DNA from: Fulvimarina sp039652615
Lineage (GTDB): Bacteria > Pseudomonadota > Alphaproteobacteria > Rhizobiales > Rhizobiaceae
NCBI RefSeq assembly: GCF_039652615.1
Contig: NZ_JBDJAC010000016.1
Span: 1-64,000, forward strand
Reading direction: 5' to 3'
Length of the DNA stretch: 64,000 nt
The notes below the pieces were generated by a model. That model was not told the DNA's origin. It searched no databases and worked only from the letters and a program-made list of their open reading frames with translations. Shown piece by piece: positions 44,211 through 51,616 of this stretch. Every line of letters begins with the position of its first letter. The first letter of the stretch is position 1. Both the position numbers and the translations under genes were made by a program.

Positions 44211-45425
44211 TCAGGCGCTCTTCTTGTGTTCCGAGAGGGCGGTGAAGGCGTTTTCGAGACGCTGCATAGCCTCCCGAATTTCCTCCGGTGTGATGATCAG
44301 GGGCGGAAGCAGGCGCACGACGTTGTCGCCGGCGGGAACCGATAGAAGGCCTTCGGCGCGAAGCGCCGCGACCGCTTCCACATTCGGACAGACCATCTTC
44401 AGGCCGATCAGAAGGCCCGATCCGCGAACCTCTTCGAGAACATCGGGAAAGCGGTCTTTGAGAGATTCAAGCGATTGCTTGAAGAGGATTGCCTTGTCGC
44501 GAACGTTCTCCAGAAAGCCATCGTCGAGAACTATGTCGAGGACCGCGTTGCCGACAGCCATGGCAAGGGGATTTCCGCCATAGGTCGAACCGTGCGTGCC
44601 GGGCGTCATCGCGGACCCGGCAGCCTCCGTCGCAAGGCAGGCACCCAAAGGAAAGCCGCCGCCGATGCCCTTCGCGGTGGCGAGGATATCGGGTTCGGCA
44701 CCACCGGCATTCTGGTGCGCGAACAGGCGGCCCGTCCGTCCGATGCCCGTCTGCACTTCGTCGAAGATGAGAAGGATACCCAGTTCGTCACAGAGCTCGC
44801 GAAGGCCCGTCAGGCAGGGCAGGGGCAGTTTGCGAACGCCGCCTTCGCCCTGTACCGGTTCGACGAGGATTGCTGCGACATCCGGCTCCGCTGCCGCCTT
44901 GCGCAGGGCATCGTGATCGCCGAAGGGCAGGGATGTAAAGCCCGGAGCCTTCGGGCCAAAACCTTCCAGATACTTCGCCTGTCCGCCCGCCGCGATGGTT
45001 CCGAGCGTCCGGCCGTGGAAGGCGCCTTCGAAGGTCAGGATGTTTACCCGCTCCGGTGCACCGTTGGCATAGTGGTAGCGCCGCGCAGTCTTGATCGCGC
45101 ATTCGAGCGCCTCGGCGCCGGAATTTGTGAAGAAGACGCGATCCCCGAACGTCGCCTCGCAAAGCCGATCGGCGAGGCGTTTCTGGCCCGGAATCTCGAA
45201 GAGATTGGAGACGTGCCAGAGCTTGTCGGCCTGGCTCTTCAGCGCCTCGACGAGATGCGGATGGGCGTGGCCGAGCGAATTCACCGCGACGCCGCCCGCG
45301 CAATCGAGATATCGCTTGCCGTCGTTTCCATTCAGCCAGACGCCTTCGCCCGACTCGAAGGAAAGTGGAGCGCGGCTGTAGGTCGGGTAAATGGAGTTGG
45401 AAGTCTCGGCGGTGGTTGACGGCAT
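44211..45425 (-). CDS. argD: acetylornithine aminotransferase
   Basis: A 404-residue class-III PLP aminotransferase, converting N-acetylglutamate semialdehyde to N-acetylornithine (often also acting on succinyl-DAP). Motifs: YLDCAGGVAVNSLGHAHPHL, FFTNSGAEALECAIK, the PLP region LLIFDEVQTGIGRTG (about 224-238), and the Schiff-base Lys in LATAKGIGGGFPLGA (about 253). First gene of argD-argF-hslO, as in other Hyphomicrobiales; the upstream region contains its promoter. Confidence 0.95.
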   Translation of the reverse strand: MPSTTAETSNSIYPTYSRAPLSFESGEGVWLNGNDGKRYLDCAGGVAVNSLGHAHPHLVEALKSQADKLWHVSNLFEIPGQKRLADRLCEATFGDRVFFTNSGAEALECAIKTARRYHYANGAPERVNILTFEGAFHGRTLGTIAAGGQAKYLEGFGPKAPGFTSLPFGDHDALRKAAAEPDVAAILVEPVQGEGGVRKLPLPCLTGLRELCDELGILLIFDEVQTGIGRTGRLFAHQNAGGAEPDILATAKGIGGGFPLGACLATEAAGSAMTPGTHGSTYGGNPLAMAVGNAVLDIVLDDGFLENVRDKAILFKQSLESLKDRFPDVLEEVRGSGLLIGLKMVCPNVEAVAALRAEGLLSVPAGDNVVRLLPPLIITPEEIREAMQRLENAFTALSEHKKSA

Positions 45426-45900
45426 AAGCTCAACGAGGGGTCAGAGGTAAGGTGTGGCGCGAACCAGTCCTTTAAAAGCGACAAGCCCGCCACGAGGGGC
45501 AGGCTCTTCAAAACCAGGTCGCAACCGATGGTATTTCGCGGCTATTTCACGCGAACGGGCATTTTTGTCAACGAAACGCGGCCCGCCTGAGTACAGGGAG
45601 CCAATCTCGACCGTGCCGGAGACGAGCCGGAGTTTGCCCATGGCCCTGATCCGCCTCGGGTGCACATGAAGCTGGTGTGAAGGTGTTGCCGGGATGCAAA
45701 GGTTGGGGAAAAGCAGGATGTCCAGGCCTTGAAGCCGCCGTTTCCCTTGTCTCTCGATTCGTCGGCATTATAGATTGATAAGAACAACACTATATTTCGT
45801 AGTGAAGCTCGGCTTATTAACCAGATGCTGTGTGCGTGGCGCAATCTTTGATGTGCTGGCCCCTCTGGACTTGGCCGAAAGCGGCGAAAGGACACGGATT
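45426..45900. other. divergent promoter region between argD and gcrA
   Basis: About 475 bp without a supported gene. It includes an AT-rich stretch around 45770-45830 with GATTC (a GANTC CcrM-type site) near 45752. No operator or RNA element was recognised with confidence. Confidence 0.4.
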
Positions 45901-46491
45901 ATGAGCTGGACCGACGAACGCGTCAGCACCCTCAAGCAACTCTGGACGGAGGGGCTCAGCGCGAGCCAGATCGCAGACAAGCTTGGCGGCGTCACCCGAA
46001 ATGCAGTGATCGGCAAGGTTCATCGCCTCAAGCTGGAGTCCCGCGGCAAGACGGCGACTGTCGAAGCGGTGACGGCGGAGGCAGAGCCGGTCGAAGAGAC
46101 CGTCGAGGCGGTCGAGGCCGTGCAGCAGCAGCCCGAGGTCGAGGTGGTCGAGGAGACTGTGGTCGCCGGTCGCTTTGCAGCAGCGGCTTCAGCCGCGTCC
46201 GCGCCGCGCCCTCAGTCCTTCGGTGCGACGGCTCTCAAGATGGAGCCGGAAGAAGAAGAATATGACGCCGAGCCCGAAACGCGAACGGATGCGAAGACCG
46301 GCGAGGTGGTTCCGATCGCACGCAAGCTGACCCTCGTGCAGCTGACGGAGCGGACCTGCAAGTGGCCGGTTGGCGATCCGATGCATGACGATTTCCACTT
46401 CTGTGGCAATTCCTCGCGGGACTCCTCACCCTATTGCGAGTTTCACGCAAAGCTCGCCTTTCAGGCTGTGGAACGCCGCCGGGTTCGCTGA
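45901..46491 (+). CDS. gcrA: GcrA cell-cycle regulator
   Basis: A 196-residue alphaproteobacterial regulator that binds GANTC sites methylated by CcrM and interacts with sigma-70. The N-terminal DNA-binding domain is textbook: MSWTDERVSTLKQLWTEGLS, ASQIADKLGGVTRNAVIGKV then HRLKLESRG. The middle is acidic Val/Glu-rich linker; the C-terminal sigma-interacting domain has LTVQLTERTCKWPVGDP-like residues (VQLTERTCKWPVGDPMHDDF), FCGNSSRDSSPYCEFHAKLA. Start at 45901, after AAAGGA. An earlier ATG at 45775 lacks support. A strong terminator follows. Confidence 0.95.
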   Translation: MSWTDERVSTLKQLWTEGLSASQIADKLGGVTRNAVIGKVHRLKLESRGKTATVEAVTAEAEPVEETVEAVEAVQQQPEVEVVEETVVAGRFAAAASAASAPRPQSFGATALKMEPEEEEYDAEPETRTDAKTGEVVPIARKLTLVQLTERTCKWPVGDPMHDDFHFCGNSSRDSSPYCEFHAKLAFQAVERRRVR

Positions 46492-46535
46492 GAAGCGATG
46501 GATGAAGTCGCCGGCGGCTTCATGCGATGATGCAG

Positions 46536-46570
46536 AAAAACCTTCGAAGGCACCGCTTTCGAAGGTTTTT
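46536..46570. terminator. bidirectional terminator between gcrA and rlmB
   Basis: A perfect 13-bp inverted repeat (AAAAACCTTCGAA at 46536-46548, TTCGAAGGTTTTT at 46558-46570) with a 9-nt loop; A/T runs on both sides allow function for gcrA (plus) and rlmB (minus). Confidence 0.88.
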
Positions 46571-46612
46571 TGTTCTTTAGCGCTTGTCCGGCTGCGTCTG
46601 TCGGATTCGATG

Positions 46613-47428
46613 TCAGGCGCGGTGGGGTAGCCGTCTGCGGATCGCGTAAAGCGCGACGGCGGCCGCATTCGAGACATTGAGCGAATGGATCGCGCCCGGC
46701 ATTTCAAGTCGGGCGAGGGCGTTGCAGGTGGACCGCGTCTTCTGGCGAAGCCCCTTTCCTTCAGCCCCCAGAACGATCGCGATCTTTTCGCCCTCGACCG
46801 CCGTCTCGAAGTCGCTTTCGCCTTCCGAGTCGAGACCGATCGTGTGAAAGCCGAGGCGCGAGAGTTTTTCCAGCGTCTCGGCGAGGTTGCGGACCTCGAT
46901 CTGCTTGACGTGCTCCAGCGCGCCGGACGCGGCCTTGGCGAGAACGCCGCTCTCGGCCGGGGAATGGCGCGAGGTGGTGATGAGGCCATCGGCCGCGAAG
47001 GCGGTCGCCGATCTCAAGATCGCCCCGACATTGTGCGGATCGGTGACCTGATCGAGAACGAGAATGAGGCTGGCATCGCCCAGTTGATCGAGGCGAAGCG
47101 GAGCCAGAGGTTCTGTTTCCAGACACGCGCCCTGGTGCACGGCCTCGCCGCCCAGGAGCTTGTCCAGATCTTTTGGCTCGACAATCTCGATGGGGCAGGG
47201 AATCGCCTCTTCCGCCATATCGAGCCGGCCCAGCGCATTGCGGGTGACGAACAGCCGATGGCAGATGCGATCAGGATTTTTGAGAGCAGCCGAGATCGTG
47301 TGCAGACCGTAGAGCCGAAGCGGCTCCGGCCCCGACGGCTCGCGTTCGCGCTTTCTGTCGCGGTGCGCTCGCCGGAGCGTCGCGTAATGGGTGTCTTTGG
47401 GGGTGCGGGAAGGCTGATCCGTTGTCAT
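46613..47428 (-). CDS. rlmB: 23S rRNA (guanosine-2'-O-)-methyltransferase RlmB type
   Basis: A 271-residue TrmH/SpoU methyltransferase. An N-terminal basic region is followed by the substrate-binding domain (RLYGLHTISAALKNPDR) and the SPOUT domain with LDQVTDPHNVGAILRSATAF (catalytic Arg), IVLGAEGKGLRQ and LEMPGAIHSLNVSNAAAVALY. The layout and GLHTISAAL motif fit RlmB (G2251 of 23S rRNA). It is divergent from the tRNA-Tyr/tRNA-Gly pair and convergent with gcrA across the terminator. Confidence 0.9.
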   Translation of the reverse strand: MTTDQPSRTPKDTHYATLRRAHRDRKREREPSGPEPLRLYGLHTISAALKNPDRICHRLFVTRNALGRLDMAEEAIPCPIEIVEPKDLDKLLGGEAVHQGACLETEPLAPLRLDQLGDASLILVLDQVTDPHNVGAILRSATAFAADGLITTSRHSPAESGVLAKAASGALEHVKQIEVRNLAETLEKLSRLGFHTIGLDSEGESDFETAVEGEKIAIVLGAEGKGLRQKTRSTCNALARLEMPGAIHSLNVSNAAAVALYAIRRRLPHRA

Positions 47429-47625
47429 GGGGCTGCCTTATCGAACCGCGAGAGCGCCGACAACTCGGTGCCTTGAGGAGTGCGTGTGAAAAGGTCTGAA
47501 AATTGACGCGGGTAGGCGTTGACAGACAAGCGCTGTCCGACCATAACGCCACCCGGATGCCAAGGGCGCTGCCTTTTGCATCCACCGGTTCGATGCCTGA
47601 GAGAAAGGCATCGGAAAGGCGGCTC

Positions 47626-47710
47626 GGAGGGGTGTCCGAGTGGTTAAAGGAGACGGACTGTAAATCCGTTCGCTATGCGTACGCTGGTTCGAATCCAGCC
47701 CCCTCCACCA
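47626..47710 (+). tRNA. tRNA-Tyr (anticodon GTA)
   Basis: An 85-nt class II tRNA with a long variable arm. Acceptor GGAGGGG pairs with CCCCTCC; D-loop GAGTGGTTAAAGG; anticodon loop CTGTAAA with GTA; T-arm GGTTCGAATCC; encoded CCA at 47708-47710. Confidence 0.97.
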
Positions 47711-47731
47711 CCGCCGTCTTTGTCCGGTTCC

Positions 47732-47805
47732 GCGGGTATAGCTCAATGGTAGAGCAGCAGCCTTCCAAGCTGAATACGCGGGTTCGATTCCCGCTACCCG
47801 CTCCA
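47732..47805 (+). tRNA. tRNA-Gly (anticodon TCC), integration target
   Basis: A 74-nt tRNA: acceptor GCGGGTA / TACCCGC, D-loop AATGGTAGAG, anticodon loop CTTCCAA with TCC, T-arm GGTTCGATTCC, encoded CCA at 47803-47805. Its last 47 bases are duplicated at 51390-51436, marking it as the attachment site of an integrative element. The tRNA itself is intact. Confidence 0.97.
47759..47805 (+). repeat. attachment-site copy within tRNA-Gly (att, left)
   Basis: The 3' 47 bp of tRNA-Gly (anticodon stem to CCA) recur at 51390-51436 with a single mismatch (A versus T in the acceptor stem). tRNA 3' ends are the usual target of tyrosine recombinases. Confidence 0.9.
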
Positions 47806-47874
47806 ATAAGCCTTTGAAATATATGCTGTTTTACCATTGAGCTCTTGGCCCCGTGTCACTGTGTCAGTCGCGTG

Positions 47875-48125
47875 TCACTGGCGTATTTTCTGCCTCGCCA
47901 ATGCAGTGGCCCGGTTGGCTTCGAGAACGTCACTGCGGACGTAGCGAAGCGTCGTGTTGGCATTTGAGTGGGTGGCAAGCTTCCTTGCTGCTTCGATTCC
48001 GCTCACCGACCCGTTTCGCTGATCGCCCCAGCCCGCGTATCCATGGACCATACGTGATCCGGCACCCCTGCCTTCTTCGCGATTTCACGCCATGCCTGGG
48101 CATAGTAGTTTTCCCGCCTGTCCGT
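47875..48125 (-). pseudogene. tyrosine recombinase (phage integrase), C-terminal remnant
   Basis: Minus-strand translation in two frames gives RRENYYAQAWREIAKKAGVP then VWSMDTRAGAISE, and after a frameshift near 48008-48020, GIEAARKLATHSNANTTLRY then VRSDVLEANRATALARQ, ending at the stop 47875-47877. The THSNANTTLRYVR block contains the catalytic Tyr region and SMDTRAG the Arg region typical of integrases. N-terminal and core-binding domains are missing; similarity breaks at about 48125. Position next to the target tRNA is as expected for an integrase gene. Confidence 0.75.
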
Positions 48126-48370
48126 CGTCAGAACATTTCGCGCAGATCGCGGAGATGATAGCGGAGGACCTCCGGGACCTCGGGTTCAATCTCGAACTCA
48201 AGACAGCCGAGTGGAACGATTACCGCATCAACATGCAGGATGGAGGGGTGACACGCGCTCTCTACGGTTGGACCGGTGACAATGGCGGCCTCGCCTACTT
48301 CGCCTATGAGACGAACTATCTGATCGATCCGTCTGCAGCGAAATTCGAGCTCGCGGGATCAGAGACCGGC
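48122..48370 (+). pseudogene. fragment of a peptide ABC-transporter substrate-binding protein (DppA/OppA family)
   Basis: The translation SSEHFAQIAEMIAEDLRDLGFNLELKTAEWNDYRINMQDGGVTRALYGWTGDNG (about 55 residues) matches a C-terminal segment of SBP family 5 proteins, including the hallmark LxGWTGDNGD-like motif. Neither the N-terminus nor the C-terminal end is present, and no transporter genes adjoin. It begins where the integrase remnant ends, pointing to a recombination junction near 48120. Downstream sequence to 48474 has no recognisable coding content and holds the promoter of the chemoreceptor. Confidence 0.65.
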
Positions 48371-48474
48371 ACACCGGGGCCGCGAACGTCACATCTGTTA
48401 ATAGTTAATTTCGAAAGTCTTGCCATGAATTCGTGACGCAACGATCCAACTGATTTCAAACAGGACTTCGGCAG

Positions 48475-50421
48475 ATGAACTTCACCATCACCCGCAAACT
48501 CGCGGCGTTGATCGCCCTAGCCGCGATCTGCAGCATCGCCGTGATGTCCCTGCAGCTCTACTCGCTGCACGAGAGCATCTGGAAGGATCGCAAGAATCTG
48601 ATCGTCTCGCAAGTCCAGAGCGCCATCACCATGCTTGGCGGCTTCCAGGCCCGGGTCGAGGCCGGCGAACTGACGGAACAGGAAGCAAAGGACCGCGCTC
48701 GCGAGGCTGCCCTGCCCATCCGCTTCGGCGAGAACGATTACCTGTTCATGATGGACGGAGACGGCATGCGCGTCATGCATCCCGATCCCAAACTGATGGG
48801 AACGGACTCCTTCGAATCGAAAGATGCCACTGGTCTCCACTACAACAAGGAGATGGTCGAAAACGCTCACAAGGGCGGCGGCTTCACCGAATATTACCGA
48901 ACCCGGCTCGACGGTTCGGGCGGACTGTCCACGAAGCTGTCCTATGCGCAGCTGTTCGAGCCCTGGGACTGGACTGTGGCCACCGGTCTTTATGTCGATG
49001 ATCTGCAGACGCAGTTCATGGGCGAGGTCTACAAGACGCTTCTCTGGTTCGGCGCCTTGGTCATCGGTCTCATCGCCTGCGCGATCCCGCTTGCGCGCTC
49101 GATCTCCCGCCCGATCGACAAGATGACGGCGGCGATGCGCTCGCTCGCAGCCGGCGACAAGTCGGTCGAAGTCTCCGCACGGGGACGGTCCGACGAGATC
49201 GGCCAGATGGCGGGTGCCGTCCAGGTGTTCAAGGAACAGGCGATCGAGCGCGACCGGCTGGAACGCGAAGCTGCGGCTGCACGGGCTTCGGAAACGGAGT
49301 TGAAACAGCGTCAGGCCGATCTGGATCATTCCAAGGCAGAGGATCTGCGCGCCTTCATGGGCATCGTCGATCGCAGCTTCGACCGTTTGTCCGCGGGCGA
49401 TCTCACGGTGCGCATGGAGAACGTGGTGGCTCCGGAGTTCGAGCCGATCAGGGCCAAGTTCAACGCCTCGATCGAAGAGCTGGAAGCAGCGATCGGCCAC
49501 GTCGTCGAGGCTATCGGCACGATTCATGTCGGGCTGGGCGAAATTACCGTCGCCTCCAGCGATCTTGCGAAACGCACCGAACAGCAGGCGGCGAGCCTGG
49601 AAGAGACGGTCGCCGCGCTCGGCGACGTGACGAGCGGCGTGAACTCCGCAGCCAGGGACGCTGGTGAAGCCAGCCACACGGCGGAATTGGCACGCGCCAA
49701 GGCCGAGAAAGGAAGCGAGATCGTCGCCCAGGCCGTGACAGCCATGGGCAAGATCGAAGGCTCGTCCCAGCAGATCAGCCAGATCATCTCCGTCATCGAC
49801 GAGATCGCCTTCCAGACCAATCTCCTCGCGCTGAACGCGGGTGTAGAGGCGGCGCGTGCTGGCGAATCCGGCAAGGGTTTCGCGGTTGTGGCACAAGAAG
49901 TCCGCGCGCTAGCCCAGCGTTCGGCAGAAGCTGCCAAGGAGATCAAGAAGCTCATCACCATGTCGTCGGAACAGGTGGAGTGCGGCGTCGAACTCGTCAC
50001 GGCCTCGGGCCAGTCGCTGGACGAGATCGTCGCCGAAGTCGGGGTCATGGCTTCGGTCATCACGAAGATCGCTCAGTCCGCGCGGGAACAGGCCGTCAGT
50101 CTGAACGAAGTCTCGAGCGCTGCCGACCAGATGGACAAGGTGACCCAGCAAAATGCTGCGATGGTGGAGGAGTCCACCGCGGCGGCACAGACGCTGGCGA
50201 CAGAAACCGACAGTCTCGCGCAGGCGGTGAGCCGCTTCAGGACGAAGCGCGCCGCTCGTGAGAATGTCTCTTCCGCGGTCTCGTCCAAACCGGTGGCTCA
50301 GCCGAAGGCGCGCGGTTCAAGCGCGCAGACCTCCAAGGCGGTGGTGCAGCTGCGCGCAGTCGGATCCGGTGGTGCCGCTCTCAAACCTGCCGCGAACGAC
50401 GACAGCTGGGAAGAGTTCTAA
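48475..50421 (+). CDS. methyl-accepting chemotaxis protein with single Cache (sCache_2-like) sensor
   Basis: A 648-residue chemoreceptor. Transmembrane helix 1 (about 9-28), periplasmic Cache domain (about 30-190) with FGENDYLFMMDGDGMRVMHP and WDWTVATGLYVDD, transmembrane helix 2 (LLWFGALVIGLIACAIPLA), HAMP (SRPIDKMTAAM), a long helical linker and the signalling hairpin IDEIAFQTNLLALNAGVEAA then RAGESGKGFAVVAQEVRALA. The C-terminus has an Ala/Ser/Lys-rich tail ending NDDSWEEF, similar to the pentapeptide NWETF that docks CheR/CheB. It appears intact although it lies within the relic island. The ligand is unknown; such Cache receptors often bind organic acids. Confidence 0.93.
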   Translation: MNFTITRKLAALIALAAICSIAVMSLQLYSLHESIWKDRKNLIVSQVQSAITMLGGFQARVEAGELTEQEAKDRAREAALPIRFGENDYLFMMDGDGMRVMHPDPKLMGTDSFESKDATGLHYNKEMVENAHKGGGFTEYYRTRLDGSGGLSTKLSYAQLFEPWDWTVATGLYVDDLQTQFMGEVYKTLLWFGALVIGLIACAIPLARSISRPIDKMTAAMRSLAAGDKSVEVSARGRSDEIGQMAGAVQVFKEQAIERDRLEREAAAARASETELKQRQADLDHSKAEDLRAFMGIVDRSFDRLSAGDLTVRMENVVAPEFEPIRAKFNASIEELEAAIGHVVEAIGTIHVGLGEITVASSDLAKRTEQQAASLEETVAALGDVTSGVNSAARDAGEASHTAELARAKAEKGSEIVAQAVTAMGKIEGSSQQISQIISVIDEIAFQTNLLALNAGVEAARAGESGKGFAVVAQEVRALAQRSAEAAKEIKKLITMSSEQVECGVELVTASGQSLDEIVAEVGVMASVITKIAQSAREQAVSLNEVSSAADQMDKVTQQNAAMVEESTAAAQTLATETDSLAQAVSRFRTKRAARENVSSAVSSKPVAQPKARGSSAQTSKAVVQLRAVGSGGAALKPAANDDSWEEF

Positions 50422-50467
50422 ACCCAGCTGACAGGGCGCTATCTTTACCCGGTCGAACTTTGCGTCG

Positions 50468-50491
50468 AAGCCGCCTCCATAAGGCGGCTTT
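50468..50491 (+). terminator. stem-loop terminator after the chemoreceptor gene
   Basis: AAGCCGCC (50468-50475) pairs with GGCGGCTT (50483-50490) around a 7-nt loop and ends TTT, about 45 bp past the stop codon. The T-run is short. Confidence 0.5.
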
Positions 50492-50598
50492 GGCGTGAGT
50501 CGATTTGGCGGACGCGCAACAGGCTGTGGGTAAAGACGTTCATTTGATCCCCTAGACGGTAAATCGCAGCAAAGTAATTATTGAATGGTTCCTGAGGA

Positions 50599-50853
50599 TT
50601 AACGACCTTCAAGATATCGCGTCGCGGTATCCGGGTTATGGACATAGCCAGTCCGCTTCGTGATCTCGCGTCTGACGAGATACCAGAGGCGTCCGTCCTG
50701 GGGCCGGTTCGTCTCGCTAATCCGGGCCGTAAACCATGCCTCTGGCGGCGACATGCAATTGAGATATGCCGTCGTCTCCACGTCGATGCGATCAGCAAGT
50801 TCGCGACGGGCGGCAAGATAGCGGCGGATGCGAGTGATCATCCGCTGCACCAT
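50599..50853 (-). CDS. small hypothetical protein of the island
   Basis: An 84-residue protein rich in Arg, with MITRIRRYLAARRELADRIDVETTAYL, then a Trp/Phe-containing stretch (PPEAWFTARISE, GRLWYLVRREITKRTGY). I do not recognise it. It overlaps the 3' end of the thermonuclease gene by 16 bp, consistent with coexpression. No strong ribosome-binding site was seen. The gene may be a true cargo gene or a degraded piece. Confidence 0.4.
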   Translation of the reverse strand: MVQRMITRIRRYLAARRELADRIDVETTAYLNCMSPPEAWFTARISETNRPQDGRLWYLVRREITKRTGYVHNPDTATRYLEGR

Positions 50854-51248
50854 GGGTTTCCACTGTTAAGCCAAGGCTGCGCCAGTCCCTCATTTATCAA
50901 GACCGTGCAGGCATCGCGTCCATCGTTCAGTTGGATCCAAACGAGCGCGCGGCCATAGCGATCCTGGCCGCTTTGCGACAAGGAGTAGCCTCCGGCCATC
51001 ATCTGGCGAAGCCGATCGCGCGCTGCGTATCCCGCGTTCGCTTCAGCTTGGCATTCGGGCTTGCTTATCTCGGGCGTGTCGACTTCACCGGACTTGGTTA
51101 CCGAACGCCACCGTATGCCATTTTCCCAACCCGTATCGTCGTTGATGACGCAGGTAACCATACGCTCGGCGCGATCGCCACCGGAGCAAACAGGCAACGA
51201 AGCGGCAAGGGTAGGGGAAGTGGAGAGGAAAAAGTGCGGTAGCAGCAA
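50838..51248 (-). CDS. thermonuclease (SNase)-family protein
   Basis: A 136-residue protein related to staphylococcal-type nucleases. Family features: CVINDDTGWENGIRWRSV (calcium-site region), VDTPEISKPECQAEANAGYAARDRL with the catalytic Glu of DTPE, the DRYGRALVWIQL motif with catalytic Arg, and the C-terminal VLINEGLAQPW. An insertion separates the first Arg from DTPE, so activity is uncertain. The only start giving the hydrophobic leader (LLPHFFLSTSPTLAASLPVC, signal-like) is TTG 51248; the first ATG would lose it. It could act as a secreted nuclease or be a relic. Confidence 0.65.
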   Translation of the reverse strand: MLLPHFFLSTSPTLAASLPVCSGGDRAERMVTCVINDDTGWENGIRWRSVTKSGEVDTPEISKPECQAEANAGYAARDRLRQMMAGGYSLSQSGQDRYGRALVWIQLNDGRDACTVLINEGLAQPWLNSGNPWCSG

Positions 51249-51389
51249 ATCTGATTACGGGCGCCACGTAACAGGCCACAGAAAATCGCGAAAGATCGCG
51301 ACTGACACGGCATGAACGAAAGCGGAACTGATTTGTGACACGCGGCTCGAACTGTGACACGAGACCATTGATATCGCCGTATATTTTAG

Positions 51390-51436
51390 AGCCTTCCAAG
51401 CTGAATACGCGGGTTCGATTCCCGCTTCCCGCTCCA
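51390..51436 (+). repeat. duplicated 3' end of tRNA-Gly (att, right)
   Basis: 47 bp identical to 47759-47805 except one base in the acceptor stem (TTCCCGC versus TACCCGC). It lacks the 5' half of the tRNA and is therefore not a functional gene; it is the right boundary of the island. Confidence 0.9.
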
Positions 51437-51486
51437 GACTTTTCAAACATTTGCTATCGCTGCGTTTAACTCGTGTCAGAGCCATG

Positions 51487-51575
51487 TCAAGACCTTAAAG
51501 ACTGACGGGCAAGGGCCGTAGCCCGGTTCGATTCAAGGACATCTGACCGGACGAGCGAAGCCGAGGTATTGGATC
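51487..51575 (-). pseudogene. second tyrosine-recombinase C-terminal remnant
   Basis: The minus-strand frame ending at the stop 51487-51489 reads RSNTSASLVRSDVLESNRAT then ALARQSLRS, clearly paralogous to the tail of the first remnant (VRSDVLEANRATALARQKIRQ). Only the last 25-30 residues remain, and the catalytic Tyr position is altered (SLVRS instead of RYVRS). It lies directly beyond the right attachment copy, as an integrase of a second tandem element would. Confidence 0.65.
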
Positions 51576-51616
51576 TTTGAAATCCGTCGCCGCGAAGTGA
51601 TCAAATGAATTTCGGC

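Larger units (their letters stand above)
47806..51436. mobile_element. decayed integrative island in tRNA-Gly
   Basis: About 3.6 kb between the intact tRNA-Gly and the duplicated 47-bp tRNA 3' end. Contents in order: a tyrosine-recombinase C-terminal remnant beside the tRNA (minus), a peptide-binding-protein fragment (plus), an intact chemoreceptor gene (plus), a small hypothetical gene and a thermonuclease gene (both minus). There are no replication, relaxase or structural phage genes, so it is a remnant or small cargo island. A second recombinase tail just outside the right repeat suggests a tandem element whose remainder is lost. Confidence 0.8.

Noticed and set aside
47438..47806. Minus-strand ORF containing RVAGIEPAYSAWKA (also near 51400 as REAGIEPAYSAWKA)
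   Set aside because: This peptide is the well-known spurious translation of the antisense strand of a tRNA gene, here tRNA-Gly and its duplicated fragment.
48390..48420. TTAATAGTTAA before the chemoreceptor as a CtrA site
   Set aside because: Spacing is N3, far from the N7 consensus; an AT-rich promoter is a simpler reading.
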